Shown here piece by piece: positions 27,190-40,806 of a stretch of 64,000 nucleotides of DNA. The notes under the pieces were generated by a model. That model was not told where the DNA came from. It ran no database searches and was given only the letters and a program-made list of their open reading frames with translations. Source of the stretch: Klebsiella oxytoca NBRC 105695. Its GTDB lineage: Bacteria; Pseudomonadota; Gammaproteobacteria; Enterobacterales; Enterobacteriaceae. Position 1 is the first letter of the stretch; each line of letters opens with the position of its first letter. The DNA lies in NCBI RefSeq assembly GCF_001598695.1, contig NZ_BCZK01000005.1, positions 310,001 through 374,000 of the forward strand, read 5' to 3'. Both the position numbers and the translations under genes were made by a program.

Positions 27190-29787
27190 ATGGGTAAAGC
27201 TCTCGTTATCGTTGAGTCCCCGGCAAAAGCCAAAACGATCAATAAGTATCTGGGTAATGACTACGTGGTTAAGTCCAGCGTCGGTCATATCCGCGATTTG
27301 CCGACCAGTGGCTCAGCATCTAAAAAGAGCGCCGACTCTACCTCCACCAAAGGGGCTAAAAAGCCTAAGAAGGATGAACGCGGCGCTCTGGTCAACCGTA
27401 TGGGCGTGGACCCATGGCATGACTGGAATGCGCACTATGAAATACTCCCGGGTAAAGAAAAGGTCGTTTCTGAACTCAAACAGTTGGCGGAAAAAGCCGA
27501 CCACATCTATCTCGCAACCGACCTTGACCGCGAAGGGGAGGCCATTGCATGGCACCTGCGGGAAGTTATCGGTGGTGATGAACAGCGCTATAGCCGCGTG
27601 GTGTTCAACGAGATTACCAAGAATGCTATCCGTCAGGCTTTCGAAAAGCCGGGCGAACTGAATATTGACCGTGTTAACGCTCAGCAGGCGCGTCGCTTTA
27701 TGGACCGCGTGGTGGGCTATATGGTTTCTCCGCTGCTGTGGAAAAAAATTGCCCGCGGTCTGTCCGCAGGCCGCGTCCAGTCGGTTGCGGTACGTCTGGT
27801 GGTCGAGCGCGAGCGCGAAATTAAAGCGTTCGTTCCGGAAGAGTACTGGGAAGTTGACGCCAGCACCACCACCCCAGGCGGCGATGCATTGCCGCTGCAG
27901 GTAACGCACAACGGCGATAAGCCATTCCGTCCGGTAAGCCGTGATGAAACCATGGCGGCCGTCGCGCTGCTTGAAAAAGCCAGCTACAGCGTGCTGGAGC
28001 GTGAAGACAAACCGACCAGCAGCAAGCCGGGCGCGCCGTTTATCACTTCCACGCTGCAGCAGGCCGCCAGCACGCGTCTTGGCTTCGGCGTGAAGAAAAC
28101 CATGATGATGGCCCAGCGACTCTATGAAGCGGGACACATTACCTATATGCGTACCGACTCGACGAACCTGAGCCAGGATGCGCTGAGCATGGTGCGCGGC
28201 TACATTGGCGATAACTTCGGCAAGAAGTATCTGCCGGAGAGCGCGAATCAGTACGCCAGCAAAGAAAACTCGCAGGAGGCGCACGAAGCTATTCGTCCTT
28301 CCGACGTCAACGTGCTGGCCGAAACCTTAAAAGATATGGAATCTGATGCGCAGAAACTGTATCAGCTGATCTGGCGCCAGTTTGTCGCCTGTCAGATGAC
28401 TCCTGCGCAGTACGACTCCACCACGCTGACGGTAAAAGCCGGCGATTTCAAACTGAAAGCCCGCGGCCGTACGCTGCGCTTTGACGGTTGGACTAAGGTG
28501 ATGCCAGCCCTGCGTAAAGGCGATGAAGATCGTACTTTACCGCTGGTCAATAAGGGCGACAGCCTGAGCCTGGTCGAACTGACGCCAGCGCAGCACTTTA
28601 CCAAGCCGCCGGCGCGTTTTAGCGAAGCCTCGCTGGTTAAAGAGCTCGAAAAACGCGGCATCGGCCGTCCGTCTACCTACGCGTCAATCATTTCGACCAT
28701 TCAGGATCGCGGCTACGTACGAGTGGAAAACCGCCGTTTCTATGCGGAAAAAATGGGCGAAATCGTCACCGATCGACTGGAAGAGAACTTCCGCGATCTG
28801 ATGAACTACGACTTCACCGCGCAGATGGAAGACCGTCTTGACCAGGTGGCGAACCATCAGGCCGAGTGGAAGCAGGTGCTCGACAGCTTCTTCGGGGACT
28901 TCACTTCGCAGCTGCAAACGGCAGAGAAAGATCCGGAAGAGGGCGGCATGCAGCCGAACCCTATGGTGCTGACCAGCATTGACTGCCCAACCTGCGGGCG
29001 CAAGATGGGGATCAGGACCGCCAGCACCGGCGTGTTCCTTGGCTGCTCGGGCTATGCGCTGTCGCCGAAAGAGCGCTGCAAAACCACCATTAACCTGGTG
29101 CCGGAAAACGAAGTCCTCAACGTGCTGGAAGGCGATGACGCCGAAACCAATGCATTGCGGGCCAAACGTCGCTGTAAAAAATGCGGCACGGCAATGGACA
29201 GCTACCTTATCGATCCGAAGCGCAAGCTGCACGTCTGCGGTAATAACCCGACCTGCGATGGTTACGAGATTGAAGAGGGCGAATTCCGCATCAAGGGCTA
29301 TGACGGTCCGATCGTTGAGTGTGAGAAATGTGGCTCCGAAATGCACCTGAAAATGGGGCGTTTTGGTAAGTACATGGCCTGCACCAACGACGAGTGTAAA
29401 AACACCCGTAAGATCCTGCGTAATGGGGAAGTGGCTCCGCCGAAAGAAGATCCGGTTCCGCTGCCGGAACTGCCGTGCGAGAAGTCAGACGCCTATTTCG
29501 TCCTGCGCGATGGCGCGGCGGGCGTATTCCTTGCCGCCAATACTTTCCCGAAATCCCGCGAAACTCGCGCGCCGCTTGTGGAAGAGCTGTTCCGCTTCCG
29601 CGATCGTCTGCCTGAGAAGCTGCGCTATCTGGCCGATGCGCCGCAGCAGGATCCGGAAGGCAACAAAACGCTGGTGCGCTTTAGCCGCAAAACTAAACAG
29701 CAGTACGTTGCTTCTGAGAAAGAGGGTAAAGCGACCGGCTGGTCAGCCTTCTATATCGACGGTAAATGGACCGAAGCGAAGAAATAA
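27190..29787 (+). CDS. topA: DNA topoisomerase I
   Basis: The 865-residue type IA topoisomerase that relaxes negative supercoils. The toprim domain is N-terminal ([14 protein letters not shown], then [16 protein letters not shown] with the DxD acidic motif). The active-site tyrosine is in [15 protein letters not shown] near residue 319. The C-terminal part has three tetracysteine zinc elements ([27 protein letters not shown]) and further ribbon repeats. Length equals E. coli TopA. The ATG at 27190 is preceded by AAGGTG; GTG 27184 would add two residues. Confidence 0.98.
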   Translation: MGKALVIVESPAKAKTINKYLGNDYVVKSSVGHIRDLPTSGSASKKSADSTSTKGAKKPKKDERGALVNRMGVDPWHDWNAHYEILPGKEKVVSELKQLAEKADHIYLATDLDREGEAIAWHLREVIGGDEQRYSRVVFNEITKNAIRQAFEKPGELNIDRVNAQQARRFMDRVVGYMVSPLLWKKIARGLSAGRVQSVAVRLVVEREREIKAFVPEEYWEVDASTTTPGGDALPLQVTHNGDKPFRPVSRDETMAAVALLEKASYSVLEREDKPTSSKPGAPFITSTLQQAASTRLGFGVKKTMMMAQRLYEAGHITYMRTDSTNLSQDALSMVRGYIGDNFGKKYLPESANQYASKENSQEAHEAIRPSDVNVLAETLKDMESDAQKLYQLIWRQFVACQMTPAQYDSTTLTVKAGDFKLKARGRTLRFDGWTKVMPALRKGDEDRTLPLVNKGDSLSLVELTPAQHFTKPPARFSEASLVKELEKRGIGRPSTYASIISTIQDRGYVRVENRRFYAEKMGEIVTDRLEENFRDLMNYDFTAQMEDRLDQVANHQAEWKQVLDSFFGDFTSQLQTAEKDPEEGGMQPNPMVLTSIDCPTCGRKMGIRTASTGVFLGCSGYALSPKERCKTTINLVPENEVLNVLEGDDAETNALRAKRRCKKCGTAMDSYLIDPKRKLHVCGNNPTCDGYEIEEGEFRIKGYDGPIVECEKCGSEMHLKMGRFGKYMACTNDECKNTRKILRNGEVAPPKEDPVPLPELPCEKSDAYFVLRDGAAGVFLAANTFPKSRETRAPLVEELFRFRDRLPEKLRYLADAPQQDPEGNKTLVRFSRKTKQQYVASEKEGKATGWSAFYIDGKWTEAKK

Positions 29788-29796
29788 CCTCTCCTG

Positions 29797-29815
29797 AGGG
29801 CCGCGTTGCGGCCCT
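29797..29815 (+). terminator. topA terminator
   Basis: An 8-bp perfect stem, AGGGCCGC/GCGGCCCT, with a 3-base loop and followed by TCATTCATTT lies 9 bp after the topA stop. Confidence 0.82.
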
Positions 29816-31089
<1,274 letters not shown>

Positions 31090-31104
31090 CCGCAGAAAAA
31101 ATGA

Positions 31105-31126
31105 TGGCATCCTCACGGGGATGCCA
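31105..31126 (+). terminator. Hairpin after cysB
   Basis: An 8-bp perfect stem, TGGCATCC/GGATGCCA, with a 6-base loop. A residues, not T residues, follow on the plus strand, so termination efficiency is doubtful. Confidence 0.5.
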
Positions 31127-31334
31127 AAACCTATAATGACCTGAATTTGAATATCTAAACGTTGTCTGAATCACAATTTTCGTTAACTCCTCATACCAGA
31201 TTTGCAAATATACCTGTCGCGATCAAAATAATGATTAAAGATATCTGCCGGGAAGCGAATTCGCTGGATTAATAGCGCATCCATAATTAAGATTTATCTG
31301 TGGTTAGCAATTCTTAGCGATTGGTGGTGAAAAA

Positions 31335-31502
31335 ATGATTAGTGATATCGATTATATGAAGTTTACGATGTCACAGGAACGTGACAAGACTGAGATAGAT
31401 CCGGTTTTGAGAAGTAAGGCCTGGAGCGCCGTTATCCTTGGGCTTGCGATGTTCTGGAGCGTCCTTGCTCTGGTTATCTGCAACGTTTGGTTTCTAAGCT
31501 AG
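31335..31502 (+). CDS. ymiA: Small membrane protein, YmiA-like
   Basis: A 55-codon gene starting MISDIDYMKFTMSQERDKTE and ending with one membrane segment (AWSAVILGLAMFWSVLALVI). The C-terminal part recalls the E. coli small inner-membrane protein YmiA (RKAWLAVFLGSALFWVVVALLIWKVW), also encoded between cysB and acnA. A GGTGG precedes the ATG; an internal ATG at 31368 (MSQERDK) is a possible shorter start. The role is unknown. Position and membrane signature support it despite its length. Confidence 0.72.
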   Translation: MISDIDYMKFTMSQERDKTEIDPVLRSKAWSAVILGLAMFWSVLALVICNVWFLS

Positions 31503-31899
31503 AGCACCTGCCAGTCAAAATGGTTGTGTCAGTTTTATGACAAGTGAAATATTGAGAATAATTTCCATCTGATAAAAATAGCGGCAATAAGGAGGATATA
31601 ATCTTTCTCTTTTTAGATTCGCTCAATAAATTTTCTCTATTGGACTAATCGGCAAAATAATGACGATTAGTCCTTCTTTGTACTCGCGTACTAATACACC
31701 TTGGTTGTTGAAGTAAACGCACCTTCTTCAATGCTTCTCAATATTACCACCCTCTATTATTCAAATTTCCTGTCTTAATCCGCTTAACCTATTTTAGCAA
31801 TTTGAGTTGTTATCAAAGTGTTACATCAAAGATGTGTTATCTTTAATAATGACCCTGAGGAGGATCAGGGGATGCTATCCCTAAGGTAAAGGAGGAGCT
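31503..31899. promoter_or_regulatory. ymiA-acnA spacer with acnA promoter
   Basis: A 397-bp AT-rich region. A 10-bp stem terminator lies inside it (listed). The acnA promoter should be in the last 150 bp. In E. coli acnA answers to SoxRS, Crp, FruR and RpoS, but the sites were not resolved by eye. No further small gene was convincing. Confidence 0.4.
31642..31673 (+). terminator. Terminator between ymiA and acnA
   Basis: A perfect 10-bp stem, GGACTAATCG/CGATTAGTCC, with a 12-base loop and followed by TTCTTTGT ends any transcript from the ymiA side. Confidence 0.78.
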
Positions 31900-34572
<2,673 letters not shown>

Positions 34573-34588
34573 ACCTGCGTCTGATATA

Positions 34589-34618
34589 AAAAGGGCCAGC
34601 ATATGCTCTGGCCCTTTT
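34589..34618. terminator. Bidirectional terminator between acnA and ribA
   Basis: An 11-bp stem, AAAAGGGCCAG/CTGGCCCTTTT, with an 8-base loop. The flanking A and T runs make it work in both directions, fitting the convergent genes. Confidence 0.88.
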
Positions 34619-34635
34619 CTTATTAATGCGGCGGA

Positions 34636-35226
34636 TTATTTACTCAGCAGGTGGCCCATTTTCGCCGCCTTGGTATCGAGATAGTGGGCATTTTTCGGGT
34701 TGCGGCCCACGATCAGCGGCACGCGTTCGACAATGTTGATTCCGGCTTCGGTAAGGATCTCAACCTTCTTCGGATTGTTGGTCAACAGACGCACCTGTTC
34801 AACGTTGAGCAGCTTAAACATATCCGCGCACAGGGTAAAATCACGCTCATCGGCGGCAAAGCCCAGCTGATGATTAGCCTCGACGGTGTCATAGCCTTGA
34901 TCCTGTAAAGCGTAAGCGCGAATTTTATTCAGCAGGCCGATATTGCGCCCTTCCTGCCGGTGATACAGCAGGATACCGCGCCCCTCTTCGGCAATATGCG
35001 ACAGCGCCGCTTCCAGCTGAAATCCGCAATCACAGCGCAGGCTAAAAAGGGCATCGCCCGTGAGACACTCAGAGTGTACGCGGGCCAGCACCGGGGATTG
35101 CCCCGAAATATCGCCGAAAACCAGCGCGACGTGATCCTGCCCGGTTGCCAGTTCTTCAAAACCCACCATGAGAAAATCGCCCCATGGGGTTGGCAGTTTG
35201 GCTTCTGCCACACGTTTAAGCTGCAT
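34636..35226 (-). CDS. ribA: GTP cyclohydrolase II
   Basis: A 196-residue zinc enzyme opening the imidazole ring of GTP, the first step of riboflavin synthesis. The zinc cysteines are visible in [20 protein letters not shown], and the catalytic region [22 protein letters not shown] is intact. Length equals E. coli RibA. It is convergent with acnA and divergent from pgpB, as in E. coli. Confidence 0.97.
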   Translation of the reverse strand: MQLKRVAEAKLPTPWGDFLMVGFEELATGQDHVALVFGDISGQSPVLARVHSECLTGDALFSLRCDCGFQLEAALSHIAEEGRGILLYHRQEGRNIGLLNKIRAYALQDQGYDTVEANHQLGFAADERDFTLCADMFKLLNVEQVRLLTNNPKKVEILTEAGINIVERVPLIVGRNPKNAHYLDTKAAKMGHLLSK

Positions 35227-35388
35227 GTGATTCTCCAGATTCTATCAGCACCTGACTGTGCTTCTGTTTGCCGCTATTTTGCCACAACGGCGCGACGTTC
35301 TCCTAATTGCGTACGGTTACCTGCGCGCAAAGCGCACAAACGAACTACTTTCCGTTATGATATTGAGGTCAAAGAATAAGGAGATGAA

Positions 35389-36156
35389 ATGCTGTTGATT
35401 GCCAGACGAACCGCCGTTGGCGCGGCCCTGCTATTGATCATGCCTGCTGTGGTGTGGATTTCCGGCTGGAAATGGCATCCGGAACTGTCGGCAGGCATGA
35501 TGAAGCTGCTGTACTGGGTGACCGAGACGGTGACGCAACCCTGGGGCATCATCACGCACGTTATTTTATGCGCCTGGTTCCTGTGGTGTCTGCGATTTCG
35601 TCTGCGCGCCGCGGTAGTCCTGTTCCTGATTCTGGGCGCCGCGATCCTGCTGGGTCAGGGTATGAAGTCGTGGATTAAAGACCGCGTTCAGGAGCCTCGC
35701 CCCTTTGTCATCTGGCTGGAACAGGCCCGGCAGGTGCCGGTCACCCAATTCTACACCTTGAAACGCAAAGAACGCGCTAAACTGGTGCATGAGCAGCTGG
35801 CCCAGGAGCAGCAAATTCCGCACTTTTTGCGTAAGCACTGGCAAAAAGAGACCGGCTTCGCTTTCCCTTCTGGTCACACCATGTTTGCTGCCAGCTGGGC
35901 GCTGCTTGGCGTAGGTCTGCTGTGGCCCCGGCGTCGTTGGGTAACCATGGCGCTGCTGCTGACGTGGGCCGTAGCGGTGATGGGGAGCCGCCTGGCGCTG
36001 GGCATGCACTGGCCGCAGGACCTGATCGTCGCGACGCTCATTTCCTGGCTGCTGGTGACCCTGGCGACCTGGCTTGCCCAGCGGTTCTGCGGTCCGCTAT
36101 CGCCGCCGGGTGAAGAGGCGCAGGATATTAAAAAAAGGGCGGCAGCGCCGGAATAG
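35389..36156 (+). CDS. pgpB: Phosphatidylglycerophosphatase B / undecaprenyl pyrophosphate phosphatase
   Basis: A 255-residue inner-membrane PAP2-family phosphatase that dephosphorylates phosphatidylglycerol phosphate and undecaprenyl pyrophosphate. The three PAP2 motifs are seen: KSWIKDRVQEPRP, FPSGHT, and SRLALGMHWPQD. About six membrane segments are present with the active site on the periplasmic side. AAGGAG lies 6 bases upstream of the ATG. Confidence 0.96.
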   Translation: MLLIARRTAVGAALLLIMPAVVWISGWKWHPELSAGMMKLLYWVTETVTQPWGIITHVILCAWFLWCLRFRLRAAVVLFLILGAAILLGQGMKSWIKDRVQEPRPFVIWLEQARQVPVTQFYTLKRKERAKLVHEQLAQEQQIPHFLRKHWQKETGFAFPSGHTMFAASWALLGVGLLWPRRRWVTMALLLTWAVAVMGSRLALGMHWPQDLIVATLISWLLVTLATWLAQRFCGPLSPPGEEAQDIKKRAAAPE

Positions 36157-36291
36157 TGTTGATATTGCCAGCTTCAGGCCGCATATCCTGTACTGGCGTC
36201 ATGCATTTCCATTTCACCGCTGCGGCGAAAATGATACTTTATAGGGCTGAACGCGGGATTCTTACGCGCAACCCACATAACGGGAAGTCAT

Positions 36292-36600
36292 GTGAAATAT
36301 TTTCTAATTTTCTTATTGGTGTTAGCAATCTTCGTCATTTCAGTGACGCTGGGAGCGCAGAATGACCAGGTGGTCACGTTCAACTATTTGCTCGCGCAGG
36401 GTGAATTCCGTATCTCAACGTTGCTGGCCGTGCTTTTTGCTGCCGGTTTTGCCATCGGTTGGTTGATTTGCGGCCTTTTCTGGCTGCGCGTCCGCGTCTC
36501 TCTGGCGCGTGCCGAGCGCAAAATTAAGCGTCTGGAGCATCAGATTGCGCCAGCCGGCGCTGCGCCCGCTGAAGCCGGTGTTCCTGCGGTGAAGGAATAA
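36292..36600 (+). CDS. lapA: LPS assembly protein A
   Basis: A 102-residue inner-membrane protein with two membrane segments (residues 3-22 and 42-64) and a basic coiled tail. LapA (YciS) works with LapB and FtsH in controlling LpxC and thus lipopolysaccharide amount. The GTG start (read MKYFLIFLLVLAIFV) follows a GGGAAG site. It is 6 bp before lapB, clearly one operon. Confidence 0.95.
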   Translation: MKYFLIFLLVLAIFVISVTLGAQNDQVVTFNYLLAQGEFRISTLLAVLFAAGFAIGWLICGLFWLRVRVSLARAERKIKRLEHQIAPAGAAPAEAGVPAVKE

Positions 36601-36606
36601 TCATTT

Positions 36607-37776
36607 ATGCTGGAGTTGTTGTTTCTGCTTTTGCCCGTTGCCGCAGCATATGGCTGGTATATGGGGCGCAGAAGTGCACAACAGTCCAAACAGGACGATG
36701 CGAGCCGTCTGTCGCGTGACTACGTTACAGGGGTTAACTTCCTGCTGAGCAATCAGCAGGATAAAGCCGTCGATCTGTTCCTCGATATGCTGAAAGAGGA
36801 TACCGGCACCGTCGAAGCCCACCTTACGCTGGGCAATCTGTTTCGCTCGCGCGGCGAAGTTGACCGCGCTATCCGCATTCACCAGAGCTTAATGGAAAGC
36901 GCCTCGTTAACTTACGATCAGCGCCTGCTGGCGGTTCAGCAGCTGGGGCGCGATTATATGGCAGCCGGGCTGTATGACCGGGCGGAGGGGATGTTTAAAC
37001 AGCTGGTGGATGAAACGGATTTTCGCCTTGGTGCATTACAGCAGCTGCTGCAGATTTATCAGTCAACCAGCGACTGGCAGTCGGCGATTGAAGTGGCGGA
37101 ACGCCTGGTTAAGCTCGGTAAAGAGAAGCACCGCGGCGAAATCGCCAACTTCTGGTGCGAGCTGGCGCTGCAGCAAATGGCGGGCAATGACCTGGATAAG
37201 GCCATGGCGCTACTGAAAAAAGGCGCCGCTGCGGACAAGAACAGCGCTCGCGTCTCCATCATGATGGGACGGGTGTGGATGGAGAAGGGCGACTACGCTA
37301 AAGCCGTCGAGAGCCTGGAACGGGTAATTGAGCAAGACAAAGAACTGGTCGGTGAAACCCTGGAGATGCTGCAAACCTGTTACCAGCAGCTGGGGAAAAT
37401 CGACGAGTGGGAAGCGTTTTTACGCCGCTGCGCGGATGAAAACACCGGGGCGACGGCCGACCTCATGCTGGCACAAATCCTTGAGCAGCGAGAAGGAATT
37501 GAGTCCGCGCAAAACTATGTGACGCGCCAGCTGGAGCGCCACCCGACGATGCGCGTATTCCATAAACTGATCGATTACCATATTAATGAAGCCGAAGAGG
37601 GGCGGGCGAAGCAGAGCCTGGGTGTTCTGCGCCAGATGGTGGGCGAACAGGTCCGCAGCAAGCCGCGTTACCGCTGTCAAAAATGTGGTTTCACCGCGCA
37701 TACGCTGTACTGGCACTGCCCGTCGTGCCGCTCGTGGTCCACCATTAAGCCAATTCGCGGCCTGGATGGGCAGTAA
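36607..37776 (+). CDS. lapB: LPS assembly protein B
   Basis: A 389-residue protein anchored by an N-terminal membrane helix (about residues 1-20), with a long array of TPR repeats (about 35-330) and a C-terminal rubredoxin-like metal site (YRCQKCGFTAHTLYWHCPSCRSW). LapB (YciM) bridges FtsH and LpxC and is essential for regulated LPS synthesis in E. coli. The length matches the E. coli protein. No anomaly was seen. Confidence 0.96.
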   Translation: MLELLFLLLPVAAAYGWYMGRRSAQQSKQDDASRLSRDYVTGVNFLLSNQQDKAVDLFLDMLKEDTGTVEAHLTLGNLFRSRGEVDRAIRIHQSLMESASLTYDQRLLAVQQLGRDYMAAGLYDRAEGMFKQLVDETDFRLGALQQLLQIYQSTSDWQSAIEVAERLVKLGKEKHRGEIANFWCELALQQMAGNDLDKAMALLKKGAAADKNSARVSIMMGRVWMEKGDYAKAVESLERVIEQDKELVGETLEMLQTCYQQLGKIDEWEAFLRRCADENTGATADLMLAQILEQREGIESAQNYVTRQLERHPTMRVFHKLIDYHINEAEEGRAKQSLGVLRQMVGEQVRSKPRYRCQKCGFTAHTLYWHCPSCRSWSTIKPIRGLDGQ

Positions 37777-37968
37777 ATTTAAAAAAACGCGCGCTTTAGT
37801 TACAACATACTAATGGATTTATCTTCATCATCTCCTCCGGCTACGGTAGCCGAATTGTCCGGCAGACAGGGAAATGCAGCCTGTTATTTTTGCCTTATCG
37901 CAGGTAGAATGCTGCCCGTTTACCTTTTTTGCGCCGAACCGGCGCTCATCAACAATTAAGGTCCGGTC

Positions 37969-38706
37969 ATGACGTCTACTGCTACATCTTCTTCCCGCGT
38001 TGTCACATCTTCTCCCGTCGTCGTTGCTCTTGATTATGATAACCGTGATAAAGCGCTGGCGTTTGTCGACCGTATCGACCCGCGCGACTGTCGCCTGAAG
38101 GTGGGTAAAGAGATGTTTACTCTACTGGGGCCGCAGTTTGTTCGCGACCTGCATCAGCGCGGTTTCGAGGTCTTTCTCGATCTAAAATTTCACGATATTC
38201 CGAATACCACCGCCCGCGCGGTCGCCGCAGCGGCTGAGCTCGGCGTCTGGATGGTCAACGTTCACGCTTCCGGGGGGGCGCGTATGATGACCGCCGCACG
38301 TGAAGCCTTGCAACCTTTCGGCAAAGACGCCCCGCTGTTAATTGCCGTCACCGTGCTAACCAGCATGGAAGCCAGCGATCTACAGGATCTGGGGATTACG
38401 CTTTCTCCAGCCGACTACGCCGCGAAGCTGGCGGAGCTGACCCAGCGCTGCGGTCTGGATGGCGTGGTCTGCTCGGCGCAGGAAGCGGTTCGCTTTAAAC
38501 AAGAACGGGGCCAGGCGTTCAGGCTGGTGACGCCTGGCATTCGTCCACAAGGCAGCGACGCCGGCGATCAGCGGCGAATTATGACGCCGGAGCAGGCGCA
38601 GGCAGCTGGCGTGGATTATATGGTCATTGGTCGCCCGGTCACTCAGTCTGCCGATCCTGCCGCTACGCTGCGCAGCATCAACGCATCGTTGAATAAGGAG
38701 GCATGA
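37969..38706 (+). CDS. pyrF: Orotidine 5'-phosphate decarboxylase
   Basis: A 245-residue enzyme making UMP by decarboxylating OMP, the last step of de novo pyrimidine synthesis. The catalytic Asp-Lys network is visible in [14 protein letters not shown], and the phosphate-binding loop is [17 protein letters not shown]. It starts [25 protein letters not shown]. Its TGA overlaps the yciH ATG (ATGATGAGC), coupling the two genes. The promoter should lie in the 192-bp gap after lapB. Confidence 0.97.
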   Translation: MTSTATSSSRVVTSSPVVVALDYDNRDKALAFVDRIDPRDCRLKVGKEMFTLLGPQFVRDLHQRGFEVFLDLKFHDIPNTTARAVAAAAELGVWMVNVHASGGARMMTAAREALQPFGKDAPLLIAVTVLTSMEASDLQDLGITLSPADYAAKLAELTQRCGLDGVVCSAQEAVRFKQERGQAFRLVTPGIRPQGSDAGDQRRIMTPEQAQAAGVDYMVIGRPVTQSADPAATLRSINASLNKEA

Positions 38707-39017
38707 TGAGCGATTCCAATAGCCGACTGGTGTACTCAACGGACAGCGGTCGTATTGATGAACCTAAACCGGTACAAGCGCGCCCGAAAGGGGACGGTAT
38801 CGTGCGCATCCAGCGGCAGACAAGCGGTCGTAAGGGTAAGGGCGTCTGCCTGATTAGTGGGATTGATGAAAATGATGAAGCGCTGGCTAAACTTGCCGCC
38901 GAGCTGAAAAAGAAATGCGGCTGCGGTGGGTCGGTAAAGGACGGTGTGATTGAGATTCAGGGCGATAAGCGCGAGCTGCTAAAAACGCTTCTTGAAGCCA
39001 AAGGAATGAAGGTTTAG
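38706..39017 (+). CDS. yciH: SUI1/eIF1-family translation factor YciH, slightly truncated
   Basis: A 103-residue eIF1-like protein starting [21 protein letters not shown], with the SUI1 core GKGVCLISGIDENDEALAKLAAELKKKCGCGGSVKDGVIEIQGD. YciH discriminates against aberrant initiation complexes in E. coli, where it has 108 residues ending KGMKVKLAGG. Here the frame stops at KGMKV-TAG, and the following codons still read L-A-G-G-TAA. A single codon change (AAG to TAG) has thus removed the last five residues. The core domain is intact, so activity may persist. It is coupled to pyrF by a 1-base overlap. Confidence 0.92.
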   Translation: MSDSNSRLVYSTDSGRIDEPKPVQARPKGDGIVRIQRQTSGRKGKGVCLISGIDENDEALAKLAAELKKKCGCGGSVKDGVIEIQGDKRELLKTLLEAKGMKV

Positions 39018-39041
39018 CTGGCTGGCGGTTAATCAATAATA

Positions 39042-39065
39042 AGGCCACGATAATTATCGTGGCCT
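39042..39065. terminator. yciH/osmB terminator
   Basis: An 11-bp inverted repeat, AGGCCACGATA/TATCGTGGCCT, is followed by GCAATTTTTT on the plus strand. It ends pyrF-yciH transcription and may also act for the convergent osmB. Confidence 0.88.
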
Positions 39066-39128
39066 GCAATTTTTTGCTGGTGTACTGGTCAGCTAATATA
39101 AACTTTAATCTAATTGCTTGCGGTTAAA

Positions 39129-39350
39129 TTATTTACCTACCTGGTGGCCAATAATACCGCCGACTGCCGCGCCGCCCAGGGTACCCAGGGTGCTGCCATC
39201 GGTAAGCACCGCGCCACCGAGCGCACCGGCGCCTGCGCCGATAGCGGTATTACGATCGCGTTTAGACCAGTTCGAACAAGCGCTCAGAGACATTGCAACA
39301 GTGACGGCCAGAACCACAGCGGCCATTTTTTTGTTCATTGAAGTCATCAT
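39129..39350 (-). CDS. osmB: Osmotically inducible lipoprotein OsmB
   Basis: A 73-residue outer-membrane lipoprotein. The signal peptide ends in the lipobox LSAC (MSLSACSNWSK), so Cys is the lipidated N-terminus. The mature part is a glycine-zipper stretch (AIGAGAGALGGAVLTDG, GTLGGAAVGGIIGHQVGK). An AGGAG site lies 7 bases upstream of the ATG at 39350; an ATG 3 bases later is equally possible. In E. coli it is induced by osmotic shock and stationary phase via RpoS and Rcs. Confidence 0.94.
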   Translation of the reverse strand: MMTSMNKKMAAVVLAVTVAMSLSACSNWSKRDRNTAIGAGAGALGGAVLTDGSTLGTLGGAAVGGIIGHQVGK

Positions 39351-39577
39351 TTTTTTTCTCCTGAATAATCTATTCATGGATACAACTTCCCTTAAGCATA
39401 GCTTGTTACGCCAGCTCGGGGAGTATTCCATGAAGCTTTAGTTGCGCAGGTGTTGCTCTATTCACGCAGGTGATAGTTACTTCCTGTTATATCGCTAACA
39501 TTAATTCTACTTTCAATAAATTTTTCAGGCAGGTAAAAAGTCTGAATTCAGCGGTCAGATAAGTCTCAGACGAGAGC

Positions 39578-39600
39578 TATGCCGGGTACGGCCCGGCATA
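39578..39600 (-). terminator. yciT terminator
   Basis: A 9-bp perfect stem, TATGCCGGG/CCCGGCATA, with a 5-base loop lies 24 bp after the yciT stop. No U run is evident, so termination may be partial. Confidence 0.65.
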
Positions 39601-39624
39601 CTAAAGGCAAAGCAGGGAGAACGA

Positions 39625-40374
39625 TCAGGGATGGTTGACGATATTTACGGTTAAGCCGCACTGCGTTAACTGGTTATGCACGGCATCGTTTAGATTGTCG
39701 TCGGTAATAATGCGGTTGAATCGGCCGATCGGCCCGAGCGGATATGGGTGCACAACGTTGAACTTCGAGCTATCGCTCAGCACAATCGCCTCACAGCCCT
39801 TTTCAAGCACCGCGTTCACCACATCGGCGCGCATCATATCTCGTCCGGTAAATCCGGTTTCGGCCTGCCAGCCGTCGATGCCGATAAAGGCCTTGCTGAA
39901 GTGAACCTGCTGAATAAACTGCCGCGTGAGAGGACCAACCATGCTTTCGCTGCGCTTCTGGTAGATTCCACCCAGCAGGATCACTTCTCCGGGCGTCTCT
40001 TTCAGTAGGTGAGCGATATAGCTGCTGACGGTGATGATAGTGATATCGCCGCGCTCGGCGAGCGTACGGGCGAGCAGGGCGTTGCAGCTGCCGTTTTCGA
40101 TAAATACCGTTTCCCCGGAGGAGACGAGCGTAGCGGCCCGCGCAGCCAGCTCTCGCTTAATGGCGAAATGGGTCATCATGCGGGTTTCCACATCTTCGCT
40201 GTCCAGCGGAACGGCGAAGCCGTGGGTACGTCGCAGGTAGCTCTGCTTTTCTAATGAGTTTAAATCCTGGCGAATGGTGACTTCAGAGACACCGGTCATT
40301 TTCGCGAGATCGGCCACGCTCATACGGCCTTTATCGATGACCATTTGCAAAATACTTTGTTGTCGGGCGTTCAT
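39625..40374 (-). CDS. yciT: DeoR-family transcriptional regulator YciT
   Basis: A 249-residue DeoR-type repressor with an N-terminal winged HTH ([38 protein letters not shown]) and a C-terminal sugar-phosphate isomerase-like effector domain (about 75-235; [39 protein letters not shown]). In E. coli YciT is linked to osmolarity control. Its effector is unknown. The gene lies between osmB and yciZ on the minus strand as in E. coli. Confidence 0.93.
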   Translation of the reverse strand: MNARQQSILQMVIDKGRMSVADLAKMTGVSEVTIRQDLNSLEKQSYLRRTHGFAVPLDSEDVETRMMTHFAIKRELAARAATLVSSGETVFIENGSCNALLARTLAERGDITIITVSSYIAHLLKETPGEVILLGGIYQKRSESMVGPLTRQFIQQVHFSKAFIGIDGWQAETGFTGRDMMRADVVNAVLEKGCEAIVLSDSSKFNVVHPYPLGPIGRFNRIITDDNLNDAVHNQLTQCGLTVNIVNHP

Positions 40375-40446
40375 AGCAACTTCGCAGTTAAGGGCTGTTT
40401 GGGCGAGCGATCGGGCCAGGATGCCCGATTGCGGCGGTGTAGATTA

Positions 40447-40629
40447 TCAAATTTCCCACGGGGCCTTAGGCTGGCCGGGTTTGTTTTCCTGTTCGTCGTT
40501 CGAAAGCGCCTGAAGTTCAGCTTTCAGAATTTCGAGGTTATGGATCGCGGAGTGATAATCCCCGGCAACCAGAATATCCAGCACGGTATCGATACGTTGG
40601 GCGAGCAGGCGAGCATTCAGATCTGACAT
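40447..40629 (-). CDS. yciZ: UPF0509 small protein YciZ
   Basis: A 60-residue protein with the highly conserved core [31 protein letters not shown] and the end KAPWEI, matching E. coli YciZ; the middle linker is different and richer in E, N and Q. Its function is unknown. The ATG at 40629 follows an AGGATAAC site; 30 in-frame upstream codons lack one and do not match the family. Confidence 0.92.
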   Translation of the reverse strand: MSDLNARLLAQRIDTVLDILVAGDYHSAIHNLEILKAELQALSNDEQENKPGQPKAPWEI

Positions 40630-40806
40630 GGCGTTATCCTGGTTACAAATGTGAATAAAATCAATGATGCTAAAAACGGATGAAAAAGAGAAGCGAAAAA
40701 AACGCACAACTTTACTCATCGACGATAATTAGCGGACAACGCGCGGAACACCTACGGGAAGGGCTAAAACGCGGCTCCGGGTAAGGGAGCCGCATTGAAC
40801 AGTCTA

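Noticed and set aside
27313-28284. 323-codon open frame opposite topA
   Set aside because: Antisense to the topA catalytic domain, with no supporting signals.
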